DNA of 64,000 bases from NCBI GenBank assembly GCA_019095985.1, contig CM032660.1, positions 19,933,068-19,997,067 on the forward strand, given 5' to 3'. The translations under genes were made by a program, and so were the position numbers. Under the pieces are notes generated by a model. The model ran no database searches. It was not told the DNA's origin and saw nothing but the letters and a program-made list of their open reading frames with translations. Numbering within the stretch: the stretch's first letter is position 1; each line of letters opens with the position of its first letter. This DNA comes from Streblospio benedicti (Eukaryota > Annelida > Polychaeta > Spionida > Spionidae). Shown in pieces: positions 11,701 through 20,159 of the stretch.

Positions 11701-12814
11701 CCTGATGAACGTCACGCAGTTAGTAATGCAGAATTCTAGGATTGAGGTTATTGAAAATGAAGCAGTCAGATTGTTAACCGGGATAGAGACTCTCAATCTT
11801 AAAAACAATGCAGTCCAGAGACTTCCATATTCATTTTTGCAAACATCCTCCTTTCCCCGCCTGTCCTCCATCGACATTACTGAAAACCCATTCATATGCG
11901 ACTGCCTTAGTATTGACTTTAAGAATTGGATTCTACAGCAAAGAGCAGTCATTTCTGATGTACAAAATATTCGCTGTAACAGCTTCCCATTTCATAACAC
12001 ACCAGTGATCAATGTGCCCGATAATCTATTTATCTGTGGGTTTGGAACCCTCGTCGTTTTCTCAGTGACCTCCCTGGCAATCGTACTTATTGCATTTCTG
12101 TGTTACATCCTATCGGAATATAAAAGACGAATACGTCTTCGTTTGCTAAAACTTTTCAACCACAACTTTCGCCTTGGCAAAACCGAGAGGGAAAGACCAA
12201 TTCGTCATGATTTCATCATCGTCGTGTGCGATGAGGATGAAGACAGCATAACTGTGAATCAATTCACCACTATCATGAAATCTGCTTTTCCGGCATTCAA
12301 AATCCACACGTACGCCACACTCTTTGGGCAGACTCACTTCCAGAACCTACCCGACATTGAGCAATCACGCACACTTATCTACTTGCTATCGAAGAACTAT
12401 CTGGCCAACAACTACTATGTGTATCTCTTCCGCCTTGGTATGGACCTCTTCCTCCGCTACTATGGGTCCATCTGCCTGGTGCCTGTGCTGCTAGACTCCC
12501 ATGATGCACTGCTCATTACAGACCCCATCGACGGCGATGTGCGCACTTTCCTAAGCCATTTCAAGAGTGTGGACGTACACGCCGATGAGCTCCCTCGCCA
12601 TATTGAGTTCATCATGTACAACCAGATCACCAGTCTTGAGCTGCTTAAACCGTGTCCACGAGCTTTTAACTTACAGCAGCCTGGATGTCATGGCGATAGC
12701 AATCACCTTGATAGTTGCAATCCACAGATTGATGCTTCGGGACTGTCTAGAGATGATCAGGTAGATCATGAACAATCTAATCTTCATGAAGGCTCTGTAT
12801 ATGCCGATTGTTAA
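8753..12814 (+). CDS. Toll-like receptor-like protein 2 (LRR, TM, divergent TIR), two exons
   Basis: This is the head-to-head paralogue of the gene at complement 920-4252. Exon 1 is 8753-10,223 and exon 2 is 11,229-12,814, with a GT-AG intron of 1005 bases. The spliced product is 1018 residues, identical in length to gene 1. The chosen ATG opens a signal peptide (MLRCVLILMVAW); an upstream in-frame extension back to 8,561 has no signal sequence and does not match gene 1. Order of parts: linker rich in S, T, K and Q (~26-290), cysteine cluster (CLDNCRCD), LRRs, C-cap, second cysteine cluster, LRRs, C-cap (FICDCLSIDF), TM helix, TIR-like domain (HDFIIVVCDEDED ... YLLSKNYLANNYY). The linker has diverged more than the exon-2 part. 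The intron is enlarged by a Penelope-like insertion absent from gene 1. The TIR lacks the canonical BB-loop motif, as in gene 1. Confidence 0.88.
10363..10391 (-). ncRNA. Hammerhead-ribozyme-like core in left inverted repeat
   Basis: On the minus strand the order CTGATGA, a short stem-loop (AACCT...AGGTT) and GAAA matches the conserved core of a hammerhead ribozyme. Penelope-like elements are known to carry hammerheads in their terminal repeats. Helix I and helix III pairing could not be confirmed by eye, and the copy may be degenerate. Confidence 0.45.
10921..10949 (+). ncRNA. Hammerhead-ribozyme-like core in right inverted repeat
   Basis: CTGATGA at 10,921-10,927 is followed by one extra A, then helix II AACCT (10,929-933) with loop AGAGAAT and AGGTT (10,941-945), then GAAA (10,946-949). 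This is a near-canonical catalytic core. A possible distal helix I is CAAATA (from 10,908) with TATTTG (near 10,970). Helix III would be very short. Activity cannot be judged from sequence alone. Confidence 0.5.
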
Positions 12815-13256
12815 TCCATTTTGGTGGAATATAACAGTCAGACTTGTCCCAAGAACATGCAGTCAAGCCAAATGTACGCTGAATTGCAGTTAAAAGCATT
12901 TTATTCAAGTTGCACAGACGATAGTGAAACAAAGGATTTAGATTTACCTAGGATGCTTCAAAGAGAACTAGAGCTGACAGAATACAGCAATGTATATATT
13001 TAGGTGTACAACATTCAAGAGAACATTATATTTCTCATCGTCATTTCTCATGGTTATTTACTCAGTAGATAGTTGAAATTAACATAGACTTGTAAAGGCA
13101 GTGTGAGTGATCAAGCCGTGAAAACCAACGATGTATGTTCCTGGTCATAGTCCGCTATAATGCCCATTTCCTCTAATTTCTGATTCATAACGATGTTCAT
13201 TTAAGATGTGATTGATTATATAATCTAGATTTCATTTACTCATATTTTCAAACTTC

Positions 13257-13261
13257 TCCCT

Positions 13262-13310
<49 letters not shown>
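13257..13310. repeat. (CT)n microsatellite
   Basis: About 50 bases of CT repeat, counterpart of the GA tract at 118-182 in the inverted arm. Confidence 0.95.
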
Positions 13311-13311
<1 letters not shown>

Positions 13312-13405
13312 GTCTTTTTTTAGCAAGCATTTACTTATAGGTTTACATATTATAATCTGTATGTTCTGAAATTTGTAACATTATGTTATGACTGCTGTGA
13401 ATTTT

Positions 13406-13411
13406 AATAAA
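13406..13411 (+). terminator. Candidate poly(A) signal of TLR-like gene 2
   Basis: AATAAA about 590 bases after the stop codon, within a stretch conserved in the other arm. In gene 1 the corresponding bases read AATGAC, so the signal is not shared. Confidence 0.45.
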
Positions 13412-14345
13412 CGTTCTGTCATTTTCTACCAAGTCTTCGAGAGCAAACAAAAGTAAATTTTAAAGTTTCAATTAATGATATATGTTTGAAATTGTAGATA
13501 TTTTATAAAGTATTCTTTTCATAGCATCTTATGATTTTGTCCTGTGTTTTTCGAAAAATAAATAGTCAAAACTCCGCCGAACATTATGTCTCCACATTGA
13601 TAATTCTAAGTGTATTGAACTCTCTTTCTCCATCTCTCTCTTTTATAAATAAAACGTCCATTAAAAGGCACATAATGTAATTTCTAAAATGATTTTTACA
13701 GGCGGTGTTCCTATTCCAAATGCAAAATCTTCAACTATTTGTATAATTAATAAATTATCTCGGGTCATCATGCCCATGCATGCCAGAATGTACCAATTTG
13801 TCTGATTATGTACCAGAGAGCACCATGTTGTAAACATTAATCTGTTAAAATGCATCATGATGCAACCAGTGCAAAAATGTCAATTTTATAAAAGTTTTAA
13901 AATGGATAACATCTCATGCAAATGGACTCTTCCATTTAATCATAACCCATACGCCAAAATGGCAAAAACATGTGTGCAATATTAATCCTAAAATTAAAAT
14001 AGGTAGGTCAATAAAGTGGCAATTGATAAGCACATCAATGATCAATACCTGAAATAATTCTAATCCATTTTGCATGATCTTTAGTTGAAGACCACGAAAG
14101 CCCCACGGGGACATCACACTTGACTCTTCACATTTACTTTTTGTCAATGAATTACCTGTGAACAAAAGCCCTAAGGGACATTTCACAGTTCATAATTCAC
14201 ACTTCACAGTTCATAGTTCACACTTCACAGTTCATATTTCACAATTCATACTTCATACTTCACAGTTCACACTTCACTGTTCATACCTCACACTGTTTCA
14301 ATGCAGATTTCAGCTACACCTTCAAAGTGATGACAGCTGATTTCT

Positions 14346-14865
14346 ATTGTAGGATTTGAGCACGAGATTGGAGGGTCTATCGTAGAATTTTGCACGGTGA
14401 TGTGTGATTGACACGAACGCAGTGAGTGTCAATCACACATCACCGTGCAAAATTCTACGATAGACCCGACAATCGAGTGCTCAAAAACCATTCTATCATG
14501 ACTAAAATGACTAAAATCCACACCAAATGAGTGTATGATTCGTTTTTATTTTAAAATAAATCATATCATAACGTTCTCATTGCCATATAACATTCAACAT
14601 TCAAGTCATTTTGATCGCGCGGAGACGTCAATTCCCGCAGTTTTTGAGCGCGCGGTGGAGTTAGTCTAATCTGTTGTACTCCGCACAGCATTAACACGCC
14701 TTCATGGCCTTTACTACGTCAACGGCTGTATTGATATTGTGAGGAGGTTAGACTAGCGCTGTGTTTTTTTTTCGCAGCGTGCAGTCAATCGTATAATTGA
14801 GCACGGAGATTGACCAATCAGCGTGGGTTATTGGCGGTGATTTTTGCACGGAATGATAGAATGGG
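14346..14865. mobile_element. Hairpin element A, nested in the heptad foldback
   Basis: Comparing the two foldback arms shows a clean insertion of about 520 bp in the left arm only, flanked by CT (2 bp at most). It begins with a 129-nt hairpin (14,356-14,484), continues with an AT-rich body, and ends with a mini-hairpin (14,802-14,825) and TTTTGCACGGAATGATAGAA. It has no long terminal inverted repeat and no ORF. The body after the hairpin (ATTCTATCATGACTAAAAT, then TTATTTTAAAATAAATCAT) is shared with element B at 19.7-19.9 kb, so this is a repeat family. Confidence 0.7.
14356..14484. repeat. 129-nt hairpin of element A with GA/GA mismatches and C(GCA)G tip
   Basis: The tip is AC-GCA-GT, triloop GCA at 14,419-14,421. 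GA/GA mismatch pairs lie at 14,415-416 with 14,424-425, at 14,371-372 with 14,468-469, and at 14,364-365 with 14,475-476. All stem segments between them pair perfectly (42 bp in the longest). The outermost stem is TTGAGCAC with GTGCTCAA. Confidence 0.9.
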
Positions 14866-15725
14866 CTGTTAATCATTCAAGGTAAGTTATTTTATAATCA
14901 TTGAGTTGTCCCAATTATTTGCTTTATAATTTCTTTGCTTTACCTTAATTTACTTTATTATGATACTCTTATACGGTAAAACTGAAACTTTTGACTAATC
15001 AAGGTGCCAAATTGGAGACCAATAAAAATTATTTTCTTCAGTGTTAGATAACACAAAAATAACATGTTCGATATGACAGACATAACTGACAATGATGATA
15101 AGCATCATCTGCACCCAGGTAGTGCGAGGGAAGCACACCACCCTCAAGAGTATATCATTCTCCAATTATATAATGTAATACTTAGTAATTTTGATCAACA
15201 TCCACCAATCATCATATAACTTCAAGATTATTATAATTCATGCATTTCAAGTCCGTAGAAGAAGTCTTTTCTATTTAAAAATACCTAACAATAAGGAAAG
15301 CTGGTAATTTTCTTTGATCTCCAATATAAAACCTTTATAACAGTCAATAGCTCCATTTTTACAGAATAGGAGCATCATAAAAATAAGGTATATCAAAGAC
15401 ATTGTAAAGTACAGTATCATAATAGTAATACTTGGGACAACTCAGCTGATATAAAATAACTTGCATTGAATGGTTAATGTAAATCAGCTTTCATCACTTA
15501 TGATGAAAGACGATATGGCCTAAATCTGCATTGAAGCAGGTTGCATAGTGCATAGTGTGATGCATTAAGTGTGAAGTGTGAACTGTGAAGAAGTATGAAG
15601 TGTGAAATATGAACTGTGTAGTAAGAACTGTGAAGTGTGAACTGTGCACTGTGAAGTGTGAACTATGAACTGTGAAGTGCCCCGTAGGGCTGTTGTTCAC
15701 AGATAATTTATTGGCAAAAAAGTAA

Positions 15726-16005
15726 AAAGTTAAAATTGATCTACAGTGTTTATTTTTGGTTCAAATGATAGATAATGATTCACAGATCAATGTTTATAAA
15801 ATAACTACTATTTTTTTAAATAGTATTTCATTTCAACTTTAAATTCTTACATATAGGACATTCAAAGGATCCCAAGGTTGAAAATTCAATTTTAAAAAAG
15901 CGGTTTAAACGAGTGCAAAAGATGTGCCGTAAAAAGTGCTACAAAAATTATTTTGGAACATCCTATTGCACACAGGTCATCATGTAACTTACTACAGCCA
16001 ATCCC
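15726..16005. other. Short unassigned non-coding stretch
   Basis: AT-rich sequence between the heptad foldback and the inverted 1.7-kb unit. No gene, repeat or structure is recognised. Confidence 0.5.
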
Positions 16006-17731
16006 CGTTGATGAAATGTGGGTCATCTTTTCCCATTGTAATATAGAACTCGTAGCTCTCTAGCTACCATTGTGAAGCCAGCTTTAATTACATCGAGCGA
16101 TTTTGGTCGAAATTGATTGCACTAGTGGGCATTTTTGTCATGGTTAATGTCATATAAAGTATATTATAATGTTAGGATCAGTGTAGATTTTAGGATTATA
16201 TTTATTATGGATTCTATTGATGGTGAGTGTTTGTATATTAAAAAGATGTTTATGTTCAGATGATTTGGTAAATATATACATGTAACTATGTACATTATCA
16301 TGTTTTGTCAACACTATGCATCACACCCGCAACCCGAAGAAGTGCTTGCAAAGCCTATAATCTCCTAACCAGTACATATTAAGCCAACTTGGGTAAAACA
16401 GATATCCCCCACCCTATTTTTGCCTTTTTTCCCACCTCCCTATACTTTGTTTGCCCCTTTTCCCCACCTCCCAAAAGATTTCACAATGTTATGTGTGTTG
16501 TGAGCTATATATATACTAGCTAATGAAAGAAGAACAGGCTTTGTTTGGATATGTTTATTTGTACTTCGCAGACATCGGTTCTATTCTCAAGCCGTCAACT
16601 GAAACACGCAGGAGACAATATTTCAATAGGTACAAATACACGGACATGTTGCTTTCATTTATCAGTATATAACGGAGATCCACATCGTTTACAATGATGT
16701 AAGAACTCTAACAATACAGCCAACAATCTACATCTGGCATTTCAAAGGTGTAGCCTGACTTAACATTGTTCTACTTGAATTATGTATGTTACAACCATTA
16801 ACATTCATTAATAATACAGGCACAAAATTAGAATAATGTACATATCAACCTTTAGCCATCCATAGGTCACAAGACACTTTCAAACCAATTAATTTTACAC
16901 TATCATAAATATTTACACAAATAATTTTCTGTGAAACCCGAACTACTTCCAAGAACCTGCTAGATCTAGATCTACAACGGTTTCCTACTCACAATAAACT
17001 AACGCTAGAAAAATACTTTAAACGTTTGAATAATACTCAAATATCGCAATATAAGTAGAAAATAACATATTCCTTAACTAACAGGTGAAATAACACATTA
17101 ATGCAATATTATTTGGAACTAGATCTTTATAGTGTAACAAACGTCAGGTGTTGTTAGGCACTTCCTATTTGAACCATTTGTGAATATTTTATAATTAATT
17201 ACAATTTCTATCTCATTGATCGAAGTTGGGAAAAATCAGACTCATTCAGTTATCTTACTTAAATAATATCAAACAATTGTATACCAATTATAACACATGT
17301 AAGTACCAAATATTCTAGGTTTTAGGGACCATTCAGTATTTATGACAGGGTGGGGTAGGACTCGTAGGAGGATATTCCAAAAATTCTGTGAAAATAATAA
17401 TAGCCCCCCTCCCCCTCAAATCTCTGTGAAAATAATTGTAACCTCCCTCGATTTCATGTGATAAAAATTGATGACCTCCCTTACAATTTACGCATTCAAT
17501 GTAAGTTAGCTCAAATCATATTTGATTGATATCCATAATAAAAAACAATAAATTTTAGTACAGAATCTCAAAAATAGGGGTAAATTTTCTGTGAAAACAT
17601 TTATAGCCCCCCCCACTCAAAAGTGTGTGAAAAAATTGCCCCCATCCCCCCTCTCTAAACATTGTGACGAAAGTTCGTGGCCCGCCCTAAAATCCTCCTA
17701 CCCCACCCTGTCATAAATACTGAATGGTCCC
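16006..17731 (-). repeat. Inverted copy of the 1.7-kb unit at 5,768-7,476
   Basis: Reverse complement of 5,768-7,476 with scattered small indels. It ends on the right exactly at the outer terminus of the MITE. On the left it continues past the point where the other copy runs into the N gap, so its true left limit is unknown. Confidence 0.85.
17335..17731. mobile_element. MITE with TTA target duplication (PIF/Harbinger-like), copy 2
   Basis: The same element as at 5,768-6,159 in inverted orientation, 397 bp, flanked by TTA at 17,332-17,334 and 17,732-17,734. The identical target duplication shows it is the same ancestral insertion carried along in the 1.7-kb unit rather than an independent one. 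Confidence 0.75.
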
Positions 17732-17734
17732 TTA

Positions 17735-18219
17735 TAGTAGAGTAAAAATTACGATGGACCCGGACATTTTACCTAACAAACAAATTTTTGCACAGAAACC
17801 TTCTATATGGTCCCCTGAAGCTCCAAAAAAAATTCAACCACATTCAACCTTGGGGAACTCCCTCCACATGCGAAAATCCAAAATGGCCGCCAGCGCTATT
17901 ATGAAAATCTAACTTTTTGTGTATTTGACTTACAAGCATGTATAGTACCTCAATTTATGGTTTTTTCAGGTGCAAGGAATCCAACTTCTGTGCTTTCATA
18001 ATAATTTTCATAATAATTTGACATCATTTTGACCTTCAAAATCCAAGATGGCTGCCACCATCTGTATGAAACATAAGATTCTTTGTATGTGAAGTACATG
18101 TTGCACCGTATACATCAATTTTATGGTATTTATAAAAAAATCATCTTTAAAACACATGTAATGATCTGGGAAAGGAATTGGCGCTCCACCCTCCAAATTT
18201 TTAACCCCGGGGGAAAAAA
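17735..18219. repeat. Degenerate repeat with AAAATCCAAPATGGCNGCC phrases
   Basis: Two phrases of the type TCCAAAATGGCCGCC (about 17,876) and TCCAAGATGGCTGCC (about 18,041) recur about 165 bases apart, with similar flanks (TTATGAAAAT, CATAATAATTTT). This looks like a degraded tandem repeat of unknown family. A 62-codon open frame at 17,724-17,912 overlaps it and is not convincing. Confidence 0.45.
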
Positions 18220-18319
18220 NNNNNNNNNNNNNNNNNNNNNNNNNNNNNNNNNNNNNNNNNNNNNNNNNNNNNNNNNNNNNNNNNNNNNNNNNNNNNNNNN
18301 NNNNNNNNNNNNNNNNNNN
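18220..18319. other. Assembly gap (100 N)
   Basis: An exact 100-base N run. A near-perfect hairpin begins three bases to its right and a poly-G/poly-A tract sits at its left, both likely causes of the break. Confidence 0.99.
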
Positions 18320-18322
18320 AAA

Positions 18323-18362
18323 TGACGTCAATTTTGCAAGACTCTTTGCAAAATTGACGTCA
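18323..18362. repeat. Perfect 17-bp hairpin with TGACGTCA ends
   Basis: Arms TGACGTCAATTTTGCAA (18,323-18,339) and TTGCAAAATTGACGTCA (18,346-18,362) pair perfectly around a 6-base loop. It may be one half of a longer foldback lost in the gap. Confidence 0.8.
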
Positions 18363-18399
18363 TACAGAGGCTTTTGGAACAGGCCTTCATGTTAGATCA

Positions 18400-19700
18400 T
18401 TTAAAGGGCTTGAGGTAGGCTAACCCGGTTCAAGTATTTATATATTAGAAACACTCTTTAAAAAGGACAAGAGGGTCTTACGGTTTTTCTTTAAAAATCC
18501 TGTGAAGACCGTCACGACCGTGTAATACCAAACTTCTTTGGCATGCATCGTTTAATATACCATGGTCTACTGTGTCAAAGCAGCTGAACGGTCTAGTAAT
18601 AAGAGTGTCACGGAGTTTTGTTGGTCAATAGAAATTCGAATATCATTTTGAATTTTCAAAAGTGATGTTTCTGTCGAATGGTATTTTAAATAGGAAAATG
18701 CATTTTTCTTTATTGGTGTGATTTTGACAATGCTCATCTAGTCTAGCAGGTACAACTAACTCTTTATAATATCTTAGAAATAAAGGAGAGGTTGGATATA
18801 TGTTTATAGAAATTTCAGTATTTGTTGATCTAGGGTTTTCTTTTTTCAGTAATGGAAATATTATAGCCATTTCTAAACTTTCAGGTACTTCTGGCTCAGC
18901 TAGTGAATGATTACGTACATGAGTCATGACAGGTAAAACAGTGTCTAGATTTTGTTTTAGCAGAACGGTGGGTATGGGATCTACTGCACATATCGTAGAT
19001 AATGATGACATTATGATCTTTTATTTCTTCGTTGAAGCACAATTAAAAACAGATAGAAAAGTTTCAGATTCAGGCTCCTCAAAGCTTTTATCGGAGTTTG
19101 CCTTAAGATCCTCCAGATACGGAGTTTGAATTTATATCAAGGCTAACAATGGAAGATTTGAGATCAGAGTGAAAAAGAGGAAGATTTATATTTTTGATAT
19201 TCTTATACAGTATTTCTTTTTGGGGGAGTGGATTTTTGTGTCGTTTAGATCAAAAGAAAGGATGCCATGGTCAGAAATCTTGGTTTGGATACTGATAGAT
19301 TTAAGAATAAGGGTTCATTATCTCCGGTGATTAGAAGGTCTAAAGTATGGCCACTGTATGGGTTGGTTCAAGAACATGATGCTCAATGTGTTCAAAAGTG
19401 TGTTAAAACATTAACCTTAGCATAATCACTTATGACCATGTGGATATTAAAATCAACCGTAATTAAAGGTTTACCACTTGCCACTTGATAACACATTATG
19501 TTCCATGCAATTAGAAAAATCATCTAAAAATGTTGAAAAGTTAAACCGAGAACCCTTGGTCAAAATAAAATTTAAAAAAAAAAAAAAAAAAGAGAGAAAA
19601 CATTTGGTCTTTGATGGATGAAACGTAAGCAAGAATCACACGATATATGTTGGACCCCTTAGTAATTTTTATATTCATTATTTTAAATGAAGGTGATGTT
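18400..19700 (-). mobile_element. CR1/L2-like LINE fragment (endonuclease end plus reverse transcriptase start)
   Basis: Minus-strand translation shows, in order, YRVILAYVSSIKDQ (near 19,640), a GHTLDLLITGDNEP endonuclease phrase (near 19,340), SDHGILSFDLND, then the pre-RT phrase DPIPTVLLKQNLDTVLPV (18,643-19,011) and a decayed LLLDRSAA motif near 18,590. This order is diagnostic of CR1/L2-type non-LTR retrotransposons. The frame is interrupted by several stops and frame changes and the C-terminal half of the RT is missing. A poly-A/T slip at 19,568-19,586 lies inside. Hairpin element B interrupts or abuts its 5' side. Confidence 0.75.
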
Positions 19701-19707
19701 CTTATGT

Positions 19708-19912
19708 TATCCAGTGTAGGAATTGACCACGAGATTGTCGTGTCAATCGCAAAATTGAGCATGCTGACGACTGATTTACCCGAACGAAGTGAGGGTAAAT
19801 CAAACGTCAGCATGCTCAATTTTGCGATTGACACGACAATCGAGTGGTCAATCACTATTCTATCATGACTAAAATCCATTTTATTTTAAAATAAATCATA
19901 TTATAACATTCA
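19708..19912. mobile_element. Hairpin element B
   Basis: A shorter relative of element A. GTAGGAATTGACCAC precedes the hairpin (A has GTAGGATTTGAGCAC), and TTCTATCATGACTAAAATCC followed by TTATTTTAAAATAAATCAT comes after it in both. The similarity to A ends near 19,912. The right boundary is uncertain because no empty site is available here. Confidence 0.65.
19723..19851. repeat. 129-nt hairpin of element B with C(GAA)G tip
   Basis: Exactly as long as the element A hairpin, centred at 19,787. The tip is AC-GAA-GT with triloop GAA (19,786-788). GA/GA mismatches lie at 19,782-783 with 19,791-792 and at 19,731-732 with 19,842-843. The outer stem is TTGACCAC with GTGGTCAA. The inner stem sequence is unrelated to that of A, and apart from one 2-nt mismatch (AC/AA) it pairs fully. 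Confidence 0.9.
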
Positions 19913-20159
19913 GCTATGGCTTAAATAGTACCTGTTGTCTTGTAGGTTGTGCCTCTTGAGGCAAAGGCTTTGAGAAGGAAACTCTAAACAAACCAATCTG
20001 CTGCCTTGCAGAGTCCCATTGGGTTGGGAAAGGCTAAGAGAAATAGTACTCCATACAAACTTTTCGGCACTGAGGGGCCAAGCAAACCAATGCCTTGATT
20101 TTTTGCCAAGAAAGGAATTATGAATTGCAGTCAAACATCAAATCCCTATACTTCCAGGG

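Larger units (their letters stand above)
7850..13655 (+). repeat. Right arm of the large inverted duplication
   Basis: The counterpart of the left arm at 100-5,250. It contains TLR-like gene 2 with upstream and downstream flanks. It is longer than the left arm mainly because a Penelope-like element of about 740 bp sits in the intron (10,270-11,007). Confidence 0.85.
12815..14132. other. 3' flank of TLR-like gene 2 and unassigned non-coding DNA
   Basis: 12,815-13,655 is the 3' flank shared with gene 1 in inverted form. It holds a CT microsatellite and a poly(A) signal. From 13,660 to 14,132 no gene or repeat structure is recognised beyond short AT-rich motifs. Confidence 0.6.
14133..15725. 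repeat. Foldback element with TTCAYAN heptad repeats in both arms
   Basis: Arms 14,133-14,343 and about 15,483-15,725 are inverted copies. Each carries 15 or more tandem heptads of the form TTCACAC, TTCACAG, TTCATAG (complemented in the right arm), preceded by a shared ACCTGTGAAC/GCCCT segment. Arm similarity continues inward on both sides of the nested element at 14,346-14,865: 14,866-14,930 matches 15,430-15,480 inverted. The interior (14,930-15,430) has no gene that I can recognise. Confidence 0.75.
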
